A stretch of DNA of 10,233 bases from Chloroflexota bacterium (GCA_016199405.1 JACQGS010000244.1:1-10233); one strand, 5' to 3'. Counted from the stretch's first letter, positions 1-7,146 are shown. A program made the numbers and translations. Notes: generated from the letters alone by a model not told the origin.

Positions 1-167
1 AGCGACTGCAACAACTCGGAGAGACTTTTCAAGAAGCCCAACAACGTGTCTTTGTAAAAGCTGAGCAAAGTAGCCCCAGTCGCCCCTAGCAGAACAAGCA
101 GCAGGTTTTGAATCCAACTAGGGAGACTATTCCAAACGCCTTCTAGAAAGTTTAGTATTTCGGACAT
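1..167 (-). CDS. N-terminal part of a small membrane protein, cut by the window edge
   Basis: The frame is open for 55 codons from an ATG at 167 to the left edge and has no stop, so this is the start of a longer gene. It begins MSEILNFLEG. Residues about 20-37 form one hydrophobic stretch (NLLLVLLGATGATLLSF), which is probably a membrane helix, followed by an amphipathic Leu/Lys-rich helix. A GAGG lies 11 bases upstream of the ATG, a rather long spacing. The strong promoter at 353-381 points at this gene and no other good gene lies between them. I do not recognise a family. The codons are more AT-rich than those of the GC-rich genes to the right. The start and membrane helix are well supported; the function is unknown. 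Confidence 0.6.
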   Translation of the reverse strand, partial: MSEILNFLEGVWNSLPSWIQNLLLVLLGATGATLLSFYKDTLLGFLKSLSELLQS

Positions 168-436
168 CGATTGTCTCGCCTCGTATTAATTTTCATTGCT
201 TGACAGACAGAACATCGAAAGCCTTGAGTCCGAACATAGAGATGGCGTGAAACTTATATTCCACGCACCGAAAGATGCATGGAGCACCATAAGTTCCCGT
301 GTTTCTCGCATCTTTTGTTGGGTGATACCAATCTCCGTATTTCTTGATCCCGATTTTATCGCACTTTATACTCTGAGTCAATGTGCCATTCCCAAGCTTC
401 CCAAGCCAACCAATTTCCAACAACGAATTACAAATT
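168..436. other. AT-richer intergenic stretch between the M23A gene and the left-edge gene
   Basis: No convincing gene fills these 269 bases. They are visibly richer in A+T than the M23A and AspRS genes. Read leftward they contain the strong promoter at 353-381 and then an untranslated leader of about 180 bases before the ATG at 167. A minus-strand frame stays open from 436 to 193, but it has no start codon with a ribosome-binding site after the M23A stop and resembles no family I know. Confidence 0.5.
353..381 (-). promoter_or_regulatory. Strong sigma70-type promoter
   Basis: On the minus strand there is a -35 box TTGACT (376-381), a spacer of exactly 17 bases, and a -10 box TAAAAT (353-358). 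Each box matches the consensus at 5 of 6 positions. Transcription would start near 346 and run left to the gene that begins at 167, leaving a leader of about 180 bases. The promoter sits just downstream of the M23A stop, so it separates that gene from the next transcription unit. Confidence 0.6.
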
Positions 437-1969
437 TCATTTGCCGGTGTCCGCGACGATTCCATTTTTCGCGTCCTCGCGGCAGTTGCATGCCTCGCGC
501 GATTCCGCGCCGCGCGTAATTTGCCCGTCATATTCTTGATCCGCCGAAGCAATGGACCACCCGGAAAGCACAAAGGGAATCGCGTTCGGTTCGATCCATT
601 GTCCATTGTACAGCCGCGCGAAATGCAAATGACTCGCATCCGCATTGCCGCCTTCGCAGGATGGATGTCCGATTTTGTCGCCGCTGTTCAACACGACGCC
701 GGGTCCCACGCGTCCAGCCGCCGCCAGATGCAAATACAATAACGCCCAGCCCTTGCCTTGAAAATTATTTCCGTTCAACGTCTCCACCACGCGCCCGCGC
801 TCTGACCGCAACACTTTTCCCGCCGCGGCGGCAACGACAAATCGCCGCGACGCGACGCAACTGCCCGAGCCGGCAATATCATCCGGCGAGAAATCAATTG
901 CCGACCTGCCCCCGTTTTCGCCCCAGCCGGTATGCGGTCCGCCGGAAAAATACCACATCTCGCCGTCGCTCCACGGCAGACGGAGCGCGGGCTGCCGAAG
1001 GTCGCGCGGCACGAGTGGGTCAATTGCGTATTGATCCGGCTCGCCGAACAATTTGCGGTATGCCGCGCTAAAACCATCCGCGCCGATTTCGTTCTGCCAC
1101 GCGTCGAACGTCGTCGTCTGCGCGAGCATATTCATCACGGCGAGCGTTCCAGCATTCAGCGACGGTGGAATAAACGCGCGCGCGCGATCTTTGAAGCGCA
1201 AATGCGAAAGCCGCGCGGAAAGTTTTCCGTAATAGCCCTCGTTCAATGCGTTCGCCGTCCAGCCGGCTTGAAAATATAATCCTTGCCGCGTTGAATCAAT
1301 CAACCCCATCGGATATTGAATCTGCGCCGGAAACTGATTCGTCACCCAGCCGCTTTGTAATTCCAAAAGTGTGAGCAGCACGCGCGGTCCGACGCTAAAA
1401 CGCTCGGACACGAGTTGCAGGATTTGCGCGCCGGTCAGCGTCTCGCCTTCGACGCGCTCGCGATAAGCAGCCAGATAGCCGCTGTGCTGATTCGCGAACG
1501 CGGCGATGTCGAAATTTTCGTACGCGGGTCCGTATACGACTTCACTGTTGGGAATGAACGATTCGCCGGGCGCGGCGCGCGTAAGTTTGATCGGGACTTT
1601 GAGCATCTGCCCGATGCCGAGCGTGTTCGCGTCGGCGATGCCATTGAGTTCCATCAATTCATCCAGCGAGATATTGTAACGCAACGCAATGCTGCTCAGC
1701 GTGTCGCCGGCGCGAACCGAATAACGATCAATGATCGTTTGGGGAAGTGGAACCGGAGCCGAGGGAACGCGTGCGGGCGTCGCGATTTGAGCGCGCGTAG
1801 GAAGCGCCGCCGGCGCGAGGGGCTCGTCTTCGTCGGCGGCGGGCGCGCAGGAGGAGAGCGCGATCAGGAGAATGAAGACGAAAAGTCGCGCGAATTCGGA
1901 ATTCAAAATTCTAAATTCTAGATTCGATGCCCGTAATTCATAATTCATAATTCGTAATACGCAGCGCAT
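437..1969 (-). CDS. LysM and M23A (LasA/beta-lytic type) peptidase lipoprotein
   Basis: This is a probable secreted, lipid-anchored cell-wall endopeptidase. Numbering from the ATG at 1969 (510 aa), the order is: hydrophobic segment and lipobox LSSC with Cys41; a Pro/Ala-rich linker; one LysM peptidoglycan-binding domain (about 83-127, VRAGDTLSSIALRYN...GQMLKVP); a helical domain (about 140-335); and a peptidase domain (about 335-470). The peptidase has His346 and Asp359, 13 residues apart, as in the zinc site of LasA, plus the HLH motif at 447-449 and His414 in YLHL. The zinc site therefore looks complete. Cys371 and Cys438 could form a disulfide, and the tail holds CNC (494-496). The first ~21 codons are translated heptamer repeat, so the real start is uncertain. 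A TTG at 1906 would give a compact signal peptide (MNSEFARLFVFILLIALSSC), but neither start has a good ribosome-binding site. The family call is firm; the substrate bond is not known. Confidence 0.9.
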   Translation of the reverse strand: MRCVLRIMNYELRASNLEFRILNSEFARLFVFILLIALSSCAPAADEDEPLAPAALPTRAQIATPARVPSAPVPLPQTIIDRYSVRAGDTLSSIALRYNISLDELMELNGIADANTLGIGQMLKVPIKLTRAAPGESFIPNSEVVYGPAYENFDIAAFANQHSGYLAAYRERVEGETLTGAQILQLVSERFSVGPRVLLTLLELQSGWVTNQFPAQIQYPMGLIDSTRQGLYFQAGWTANALNEGYYGKLSARLSHLRFKDRARAFIPPSLNAGTLAVMNMLAQTTTFDAWQNEIGADGFSAAYRKLFGEPDQYAIDPLVPRDLRQPALRLPWSDGEMWYFSGGPHTGWGENGGRSAIDFSPDDIAGSGSCVASRRFVVAAAAGKVLRSERGRVVETLNGNNFQGKGWALLYLHLAAAGRVGPGVVLNSGDKIGHPSCEGGNADASHLHFARLYNGQWIEPNAIPFVLSGWSIASADQEYDGQITRGAESREACNCREDAKNGIVADTGK

Positions 1970-2004
1970 AAATCCGAAATCTGCAATCCGAAATCTGAAA
2001 TTGA
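1892..2004. repeat. Degenerate heptamer repeat array between aspS and the M23A gene
   Basis: Two sub-arrays are visible. On the minus strand, 1957-1892 reads as imperfect 7-base units related to GAATTNN (GAATTAT, GAATTAC, GAATCTA, GAATTTA, GAATTTT, GAATTCC). The second, 1971-1998, is two copies of a 14-base unit differing only at the last base (AATCCGAAATCTGC, then AATCCGAAATCTGA on the plus strand). The array fills the gap after the AspRS stop and runs into the 5' end of the M23A reading frame, where it translates as the NYELR-like peptide. Repeats of this sort are common between genes in several bacterial groups and have no agreed function. Confidence 0.75.
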
Positions 2005-3306
2005 CTACGGCGTCAGCCGCTTGGTATCGCGCGGGAAAAGCGTTGCCTCGCGAATGTTCGACAAGCCGGCGAGCTGCATCACAAAACGCTCCAAGCCGAC
2101 CGCAAAGCCGCCATGCGGCGGCATTCCGAATTGCATCGGCTCGAGATAATATCGAAACGGTTCAATGGGCAAATGCGCGCGTTCGAGCGCGGCGAGATAA
2201 TCCGCGTAGCGATGCAAGCGCTGTCCGCCGGTTACCAGTTCGGTGCCGCGAAAAAGCAAATCAAAAGAATTCGAATAGGTTGGATTTTCCGGATCGGGGT
2301 GCGTATAAAAGGGCCGCTTGATCATCGGATAGCCGGTGACGAAAAGAAAATCCGATCCGTGCGTCGCGCGCGCCCACGCGCCGAGCCAGCGTTCGTGCTG
2401 CGGCGCGAGATCGGGTTCGCCGCGACAATCTTGTCCGTGGAGTTGCAAAATCAATTCTTGCGCGTCGCGGAAATGAATATGCGGGATGCTTTCGGGCACG
2501 GCGGGCAATTGGATATTGGTCATGGGTAATTCGGTGGCGTGCCATTCGGCGAGCCGCGCGATAATATGCCGCATCAGCCGATTGAGCATTGCCATCACCG
2601 TGAAATGATTTTCGATGAATCCAAATTCCGCGTCCAGGCTGACGTATTCGTTGACGTGCCGCGTCGTATCGTGCGGTTCGGCGCGAAAGACCGGCGCGAT
2701 TTCGTACACGCGCTCCAAGACCCCGACCATTATTTGTTTGTAGAATTGCGGCGATTGCGCGAGATACGCGGTAGAGCCAAAATATTCCACCGCGAAAACA
2801 TTCGCGCCGGATTCCGTCGCCGACGCGACGAGTTTGGGCGATTGGATTTCGGTAAATCCTTCGTCGTTCAAGAATTCGCGAAACGCGCGCAGAATGCCCG
2901 CGCTGAGGCGCAAGAGCGCGCGGCGGTGGGGATGCCGAAGCGCGACCGTCGCATGGTCGAGAATCGTATCGAGCGAGGCATTGATCGTGGGATGATAAAG
3001 CGGGACGAGGAAATCTGCTGTCACCGGCGTGACGACGCGGATGGCAATGTCATGCAATTCAAATCCGCCCGGCGCTTGCGGTTCGGCAACGACATTGCCT
3101 TCCATCTCGATCACGGATTCGTTTTGTAAATCGCGCACTGGCGCGAGCAATTGCGCGTCCTGCGTCATCGCTTGCGCGATGCCGTAGCCGTCGCGCAGGA
3201 GAACGAAATTTATTTTGCCGAGTGCGCGTAATTGATGCAGCCAGCCGTGCAGGGTGACGCGCGCGCCAACGTGTTGCGCGAGTTCGGTTGTGCGAATGTA
3301 TTGCAT
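2005..3306 (-). CDS. aspS: Archaeal-type aspartyl-tRNA synthetase, probably non-discriminating
   Basis: This class IIb enzyme joins Asp to tRNA-Asp and, if non-discriminating, also to tRNA-Asn, for later amidation by GatCAB. Its 433 residues match the short archaeal form rather than the usual bacterial form of about 590 residues, which carries a GAD insertion. An OB-fold anticodon-binding domain (about 1-100, GWLHQLRALGKINFVLLRDG) precedes the catalytic core with motif 1 (about 138-158), motif 2 (FRAE at 207-210, TTRH and SLDAE) and motif 3 (GFAVGLERF at 400-408). His24 in GWLH and Pro79 in APGGFEL are the residues I associate with non-discriminating archaeal-type enzymes; that assignment is from memory of the family. 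The start is supported by GAGAGG (3313-3318) six bases before the ATG. Expression is controlled by the T-box leader immediately upstream. The gene ends just before the heptamer array. Confidence 0.95.
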   Translation of the reverse strand: MQYIRTTELAQHVGARVTLHGWLHQLRALGKINFVLLRDGYGIAQAMTQDAQLLAPVRDLQNESVIEMEGNVVAEPQAPGGFELHDIAIRVVTPVTADFLVPLYHPTINASLDTILDHATVALRHPHRRALLRLSAGILRAFREFLNDEGFTEIQSPKLVASATESGANVFAVEYFGSTAYLAQSPQFYKQIMVGVLERVYEIAPVFRAEPHDTTRHVNEYVSLDAEFGFIENHFTVMAMLNRLMRHIIARLAEWHATELPMTNIQLPAVPESIPHIHFRDAQELILQLHGQDCRGEPDLAPQHERWLGAWARATHGSDFLFVTGYPMIKRPFYTHPDPENPTYSNSFDLLFRGTELVTGGQRLHRYADYLAALERAHLPIEPFRYYLEPMQFGMPPHGGFAVGLERFVMQLAGLSNIREATLFPRDTKRLTP

Positions 3307-3370
3307 AGCAAACCTCTCGTCTTGCCCTCACGCGAATGATTATTCGTGTGATTCGTCTTTAATCGTGGAC

Positions 3371-3404
3371 AAAAAAACTCCTCGCCCGGTGAAAGGACGA
3401 GGAG
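3371..3404 (-). terminator. Intrinsic terminator of the T-box leader
   Basis: On the minus strand a perfect 7-bp stem, CTCCTCG (3404-3398) with CGAGGAG (3384-3378), encloses a 13-base loop and is followed directly by seven T residues (3377-3371). The 5' arm overlaps the CTCG that the antiterminator needs, so the two structures exclude each other. It ends transcription about 65 bases before the aspS start when the tRNA is charged. Confidence 0.92.
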
Positions 3405-3576
3405 GTCTCGTGGTGCCACCTTTCTTTTCTGCATCCCTGCAGACTCTGCGGCTTGATAACGCAAGCCAAACGCTCCGCTCGGGATTGTCTTGCCGGAATT
3501 CCGAAGGTCGCCTTTTCAGCCGAGAGGCAACTCTCTACGCATCGGTCATTTCCGGATTTTGCTCCGTCAACGCGGC
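3371..3576 (-). promoter_or_regulatory. T-box riboswitch leader of aspS
   Basis: This leader senses uncharged tRNA and lets transcription into aspS proceed when it binds. Core elements on the minus strand are: stem I, closed by CCGGAA (3555-3550) and TTCCGG (3498-3493), with the typical AGAGAG...GGCTGAAA arrangement inside; stem III, a perfect GGCTTG/CAAGCC hairpin (3467-3450); and the T-box AAAGGTGGCACCACG (3423-3409). The antiterminator pairs AAAGG with CCTTT and CGAG with CTCG, exposing the TGGCACC bulge. TGGC pairs with a tRNA ending GCCA, so the discriminator base would be G73, which fits tRNA-Asp, tRNA-Asn or tRNA-Glu. The specifier is not certain: the internal loop region has overlapping GAA (3501-3499) and AAT (3500-3498), and a GAC lies nearby (3509-3507). 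The 5' end is estimated from the promoter. Confidence 0.92.
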
Positions 3577-3582
3577 GTCGCG

Positions 3583-3611
3583 TTTATAACACGATTCAGA
3601 AGTGAGGTCAA
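3583..3611 (-). promoter_or_regulatory. sigma70-type promoter of the T-box/aspS unit
   Basis: On the minus strand there is a -35 box TTGACC (3611-3606), a 17-base spacer and a -10 box TATAAA (3588-3583), each matching 5 of 6 consensus positions. Transcription would start near 3576, giving a leader of about 270 bases. The -35 box begins only 16 bases after the stop codon of the STAND-WD40 gene, and no terminator is visible between them. Read-through from that gene would therefore also pass the T-box. Confidence 0.8.
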
Positions 3612-3627
3612 ATCACGTTCACCATCG

Positions 3628-6600
3628 TCACGGACGTGGCGTTCCGGTCGGCGTGGCGGCGGGCACGCTGGATGTTGGCGCGGCGCACGCGTCGCGTTCG
3701 TGCAGGTACCGCTCGCGCTCTTCGCACGTGAAATCGCGCGTGACGCGCGATTGCGCGAGCGCCAGCAGATCGCCGGTGCGCGTCAAGTACACGCGCGCCG
3801 AGCCGTCATCGCTGGCGACGACGATTTCCTTTCCATCCGGGCTGTACTGCGCGCTATTGGCGTTGGCGCTTTGCCCCAACAATTCCAATAATTCGTCGCC
3901 GGTGGCAACGTCCCAGATCCGCGCGACGTTGTCCGCGCTGGCGGTGATGAGTCGCGCGCCGTCCGGACTGAACGCAACTCCAAAGACGGAATTCTTATGC
4001 CCGCGCAAAATCGTGAGCGGTGCGCCGGTGTTGGCGTCCCAGATGCGCGCATAGTTATCCGTGCTCGCCGTCGCGACGCGTTTGCCGTCGGGACTGAACG
4101 CGGCGCGCACCACCAGGCCGGTATGCCCGCGCAACGCGAGCAACTCTTTGCCGGTGAGCGCATCCCAAATTCGCGCGGTCCCGTCATAACTTGCCGTGAC
4201 GATTTTCTTTCCATCCGCGCTGTACATCGCGCTGCGAACGGATTCCGTATGCCCGGTCAAAATGGTGATCGGGTTGCCGGTCGCCGCATCCCAAATGCGC
4301 GCGGTCTTGTCCAAACTTGCCGTCAAGATTTGTTTTCCGTCGGGACTGAAAACCGCCGAGTAGACGGTGCCGCCATGCCCTTGCAGCGAAGTGAGTTGTA
4401 CGCCGGTCACCGCGTCCCAAATTCGCGCGGTGCGATCGCTGCTGCCCGTCGCGATCCGTTTTCCATCCGGACTAAACGAGGCTTGCCATACTCTGCCGGT
4501 ATGTCCGCGCAGGGTCACCAACTCGCGACCCGTCGCCGCGTTCCAAACGCGCGCGGTCTGATCGAAACTGGCGGTCGCGATTTGCTGGCTGTCCGGGCTA
4601 AAGCTGGCGGTCCAAATCGCATCGGAATGATTCAGCGATAGAAACTCGACGCCGGCAATCGCATCCCAAATGCGCGCGGTTTTATCGCCGCTGGCGGTCA
4701 GGATATATTTTCCGTCACGACTAAAGTTCGCGCTGCGCACTTCGCCAGTGTGCCCGGACAACATCGCGCTGGCGTGCCAAATGCCGACCTCCCAAATGCG
4801 GACGGTCTGATCCGCGCTCGCCGACAAAATTCGCTGACCATCCGGTTGAAAGGCGACGCGGAAGACGCTATCGCCATGTCCGCGCATCGCGACGATCAGT
4901 TGATTCGTCGTCGTGTCCCACACGCGCACGAGCCCATCGTTTCCGCCGGTCACGATCCATTTTCCATCCGGGCTATACGCCGCATCCAATACGCTATCCG
5001 GATGCGTGAAGGGCAACCCAATGGAAAGCCCGGTCGCAGCATCCCAGACGCGCGCCGTCTTATCGCTGCTCGCCGTCACAATTCGTTTTCCATCGGCGCT
5101 GTACGCCGCGCCGGTAATCGCGTCCGAATGTCCACGCAGCACCATTAGTTCGCGTCCCGAGGAGGCATCCCACACGCGCGCCGTTTTGTCACTGCTCGCG
5201 GTGAGAATTTGTTTTCCATCCGGGCTATACGTGGCAAGCCACAATTCGCCCATGTGTCCACGCAAAACCAAAAGCTCGCGCCCGCTTGCCGCCTCCCACA
5301 CTTGCGCGTTGCCGTCTTTGCCGGCGGTAATAAAACGCGATCCGTCCGGGCTGAACCCGACATTTTGCACTTCGGCGGCAAACCCGCGCAACGTCATCAA
5401 CTCCCGCCCGGTTGCAGCGTCCCACACGCGCACCGTCTTGTCGAGACTCGACGTGACGATGCGCTTTTCATCCGGGCTAAACGCCGCGCCCCAGATTTCG
5501 GCGGTGTGCCCGCGCAGCGTTTTGCGCAAGCGCGAGGTGATGAGCGATTTGCGTAACGCGTTTTCGCCTTCCAACGTGTAACTTACACTCAACGATCGCA
5601 TCCCGAGTAAGATGCTTCGCTCTGGATCATCGGCGAGATGATTCGTGGCGCTAAAGGCGAGCTCACGCGCGGTTCCGATCAAGCGCAGGGACTCGGAAGT
5701 TGCGCGCGCGCTCTCGGCAATATCGCGTTGTTCGACGGCGTGATCTTCGGAAGCCATCGCCGCGATGGTTTGGCGCACCGCGATCAGCGTCAGCCCGGCA
5801 AAAACGAATAACAAGATCGCGCCGATCGTCGTCGCGACGCGGCGGACGAATTGCGCGCGGCGTTCGCGTTCTTCGCGGCGCGCTTTTTCGTCGGTTTGCT
5901 TTTGCACGTAGCGTCTGCGCCAATCCAAAATTGCCGGCGCCAGCACATCGTGAAAGATTTCATAGCGCACCATGCCGGGCTGATCGGGCGGCGGCGCGAT
6001 AGGACGTAAGACGCGCGAATCGGCAAGCGTTTTAAGAATCGGCGTGACTTGCTCGCTCGGACGCGCCGAATACGCGACCAGGTCTTCGGACGCCTGCGCG
6101 ATTTTCGTGCCGGAGGGAGTCACGAGCCGATCAAAAAAGAGCGCGCAGACATCCTGTTCCGCCGCGTTCAAGCGCACCATCACCGAATCGAGATGCGTGC
6201 GGACGATTTGTTCCGCGCCGCCCAAATTCTGAAGCGTGCTGAAACGCAAAGCCGTCGAACCGGCGCTTTGTTCTTCTTCCCACAGCCGCGTCAACACGAG
6301 TTGCAGAAAAGGCGTTTCGATTTCGACCTTGTCGTCGCGTGAACGCGCCGGCGTGCCATCGCCGCGTCCGGCTTGACCGAGCGTCACTTTGCCGGTGCGC
6401 ACTTGGTCGATAATCGCGCGCACCAAATCATCGTCAATCTGCATCGGCGTGTTTGAATGTTTGGAATTGTAGACTGCCAATGGCTTGCGGATTGCCTCCT
6501 CGGCGGCGGCGGCATCGAGATGATGCAAGCGCAGCGTATTGCCGAGCAGGTTGGGAATGCGCGCGCGAAAGCGATCGAGTTTAGACAAACCGTCCTCGCG

Positions 6601-7146
6601 CAACGAGATCAAAAAGGCAGCGTCCACTTCCTCGCGATTGACCGCCCGCGCAAACTCTTCATCAAAGGTTTGGGCAGACGATTCGGGGTGATACATAAAG
6701 TATTCTTCGAACTGATCCAACAGGATCAGCACCGGACCACCGAGTTGGTCTGAGGCGATGGCGAGAAAATCGTCCAGCGGCAGATTAATATCGGCTTTGA
6801 GCGGCTTGCCGGTCGCGCGCTCGATTTCTTTAGCGATCTCTACTTTGAATTGACTGCGAAAGCCGGCATCCTGCCACGCGCGGAAAACGACGACGGCGGT
6901 GCGCGGCGTTGCGCGCAAGCGCGGGACGACGCCAGCGAGCAAGATCGAACTTTTGCCGACGCCGCTAACGCCGTACAGGATCGTCAAGGGCGCGGCGTAC
7001 AGATTCGAGGTAATGATGCGCTGCTCGCGATCGCGTCCAAAAAATAATTCGCGGTCACTTTCGGAAAATGGTTGTAATCCCACATAAGGACTATTCAAGT
7101 TTCCGTGGTTCATGGTTTCAATTACTCCCTTCGACTGCAAAACCAT
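3628..7146 (-). CDS. Membrane-anchored STAND NTPase with 14 WD40 repeats
   Basis: This is a large signalling ATPase (1172 aa). The N-terminus (SPYVGLQPFSESD...FFGRDRE) leads into a nSTAND1-like NTPase with Walker A GVSGVGKS (59-66) and Walker B LILLDQFEE (140-148). A conserved segment YEIFHDVLAPAILDW (395-409) follows, then a very basic stretch (about 410-436), one membrane helix (about 437-457), a helical linker, and 14 WD40 repeats (about 542-1128), enough for two seven-bladed propellers. The tail carries SRVTRDFTCEERERYL with Cys1141 and Cys1154, and a Thr/Pro-rich end. By the positive-inside rule the NTPase is cytoplasmic and the propellers outside. No effector domain (TIR, protease, nuclease) is fused at the N-terminus. 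The start is either this ATG, with GGGAG close upstream, or the ATG at 7113 (MNHGNLNSP), with GGGAG 11 bases upstream. It follows the PrsW gene by 33 bases and is probably co-transcribed. What it senses is unknown. Confidence 0.93.
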   Translation of the reverse strand: MVLQSKGVIETMNHGNLNSPYVGLQPFSESDRELFFGRDREQRIITSNLYAAPLTILYGVSGVGKSSILLAGVVPRLRATPRTAVVVFRAWQDAGFRSQFKVEIAKEIERATGKPLKADINLPLDDFLAIASDQLGGPVLILLDQFEEYFMYHPESSAQTFDEEFARAVNREEVDAAFLISLREDGLSKLDRFRARIPNLLGNTLRLHHLDAAAAEEAIRKPLAVYNSKHSNTPMQIDDDLVRAIIDQVRTGKVTLGQAGRGDGTPARSRDDKVEIETPFLQLVLTRLWEEEQSAGSTALRFSTLQNLGGAEQIVRTHLDSVMVRLNAAEQDVCALFFDRLVTPSGTKIAQASEDLVAYSARPSEQVTPILKTLADSRVLRPIAPPPDQPGMVRYEIFHDVLAPAILDWRRRYVQKQTDEKARREERERRAQFVRRVATTIGAILLFVFAGLTLIAVRQTIAAMASEDHAVEQRDIAESARATSESLRLIGTARELAFSATNHLADDPERSILLGMRSLSVSYTLEGENALRKSLITSRLRKTLRGHTAEIWGAAFSPDEKRIVTSSLDKTVRVWDAATGRELMTLRGFAAEVQNVGFSPDGSRFITAGKDGNAQVWEAASGRELLVLRGHMGELWLATYSPDGKQILTASSDKTARVWDASSGRELMVLRGHSDAITGAAYSADGKRIVTASSDKTARVWDAATGLSIGLPFTHPDSVLDAAYSPDGKWIVTGGNDGLVRVWDTTTNQLIVAMRGHGDSVFRVAFQPDGQRILSASADQTVRIWEVGIWHASAMLSGHTGEVRSANFSRDGKYILTASGDKTARIWDAIAGVEFLSLNHSDAIWTASFSPDSQQIATASFDQTARVWNAATGRELVTLRGHTGRVWQASFSPDGKRIATGSSDRTARIWDAVTGVQLTSLQGHGGTVYSAVFSPDGKQILTASLDKTARIWDAATGNPITILTGHTESVRSAMYSADGKKIVTASYDGTARIWDALTGKELLALRGHTGLVVRAAFSPDGKRVATASTDNYARIWDANTGAPLTILRGHKNSVFGVAFSPDGARLITASADNVARIWDVATGDELLELLGQSANANSAQYSPDGKEIVVASDDGSARVYLTRTGDLLALAQSRVTRDFTCEERERYLHERDACAAPTSSVPAATPTGTPRP
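3763..5523 (-). repeat. Array of 14 WD40-coding units, about 126 bp each
   Basis: The units encode the pattern LxGHxxx(V/I)xxAxFSPDGKxIxTASxDxTARIWDAxTGxEL with almost constant length (about 42 codons). Framework positions hardly change, while the residues after GH vary strongly (TAEIWGA, SDAITGA, TGEVRSA, KNSVFGV and others). Repeat 8 is shorter by two residues (SLNHSDAIW) and repeat 14 has lost the GH (LLGQSANA) and ends in VYL instead of IWD. Such arrays can gain or lose blades by recombination. Confidence 0.9.

Noticed and set aside
201..206. Plus-strand TTGACA as a -35 box
   Set aside because: No -10 box lies 16-18 bases downstream and no plus-strand gene follows.
193..320. A 42-codon frame starting at an ATG near 318 inside the left leader
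   Set aside because: There is no Shine-Dalgarno sequence, no hydrophobic or other recognisable pattern, and it overlaps the leader of the next gene.
193..645. Minus-strand 150-codon frame overlapping the end of the M23A gene
   Set aside because: Its first half lies in another frame of the M23A coding region. Its last 80 codons are free of overlap but have no start with a ribosome-binding site, contain the promoter at 353-381 and match no family I recognise.
3763..5523. Regularly spaced repeats that could suggest a CRISPR array
   Set aside because: The period is about 126 bp, every unit is coding and encodes a WD40 blade; there are no short identical repeats with unrelated spacers.
4367..5581. 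Long plus-strand open frames opposite the WD40 gene
   Set aside because: They are shadows of the WD40 repeat coding strand (low-complexity Arg/Pro/Ser-rich products). The minus-strand frame is a clear protein family.
3628..7146. A defence effector domain fused to the STAND protein
   Set aside because: The NTPase region starts within about 30 residues of the N-terminus, leaving no room for a TIR, nuclease or protease domain, and none is seen between the membrane helix and the WD40 repeats.
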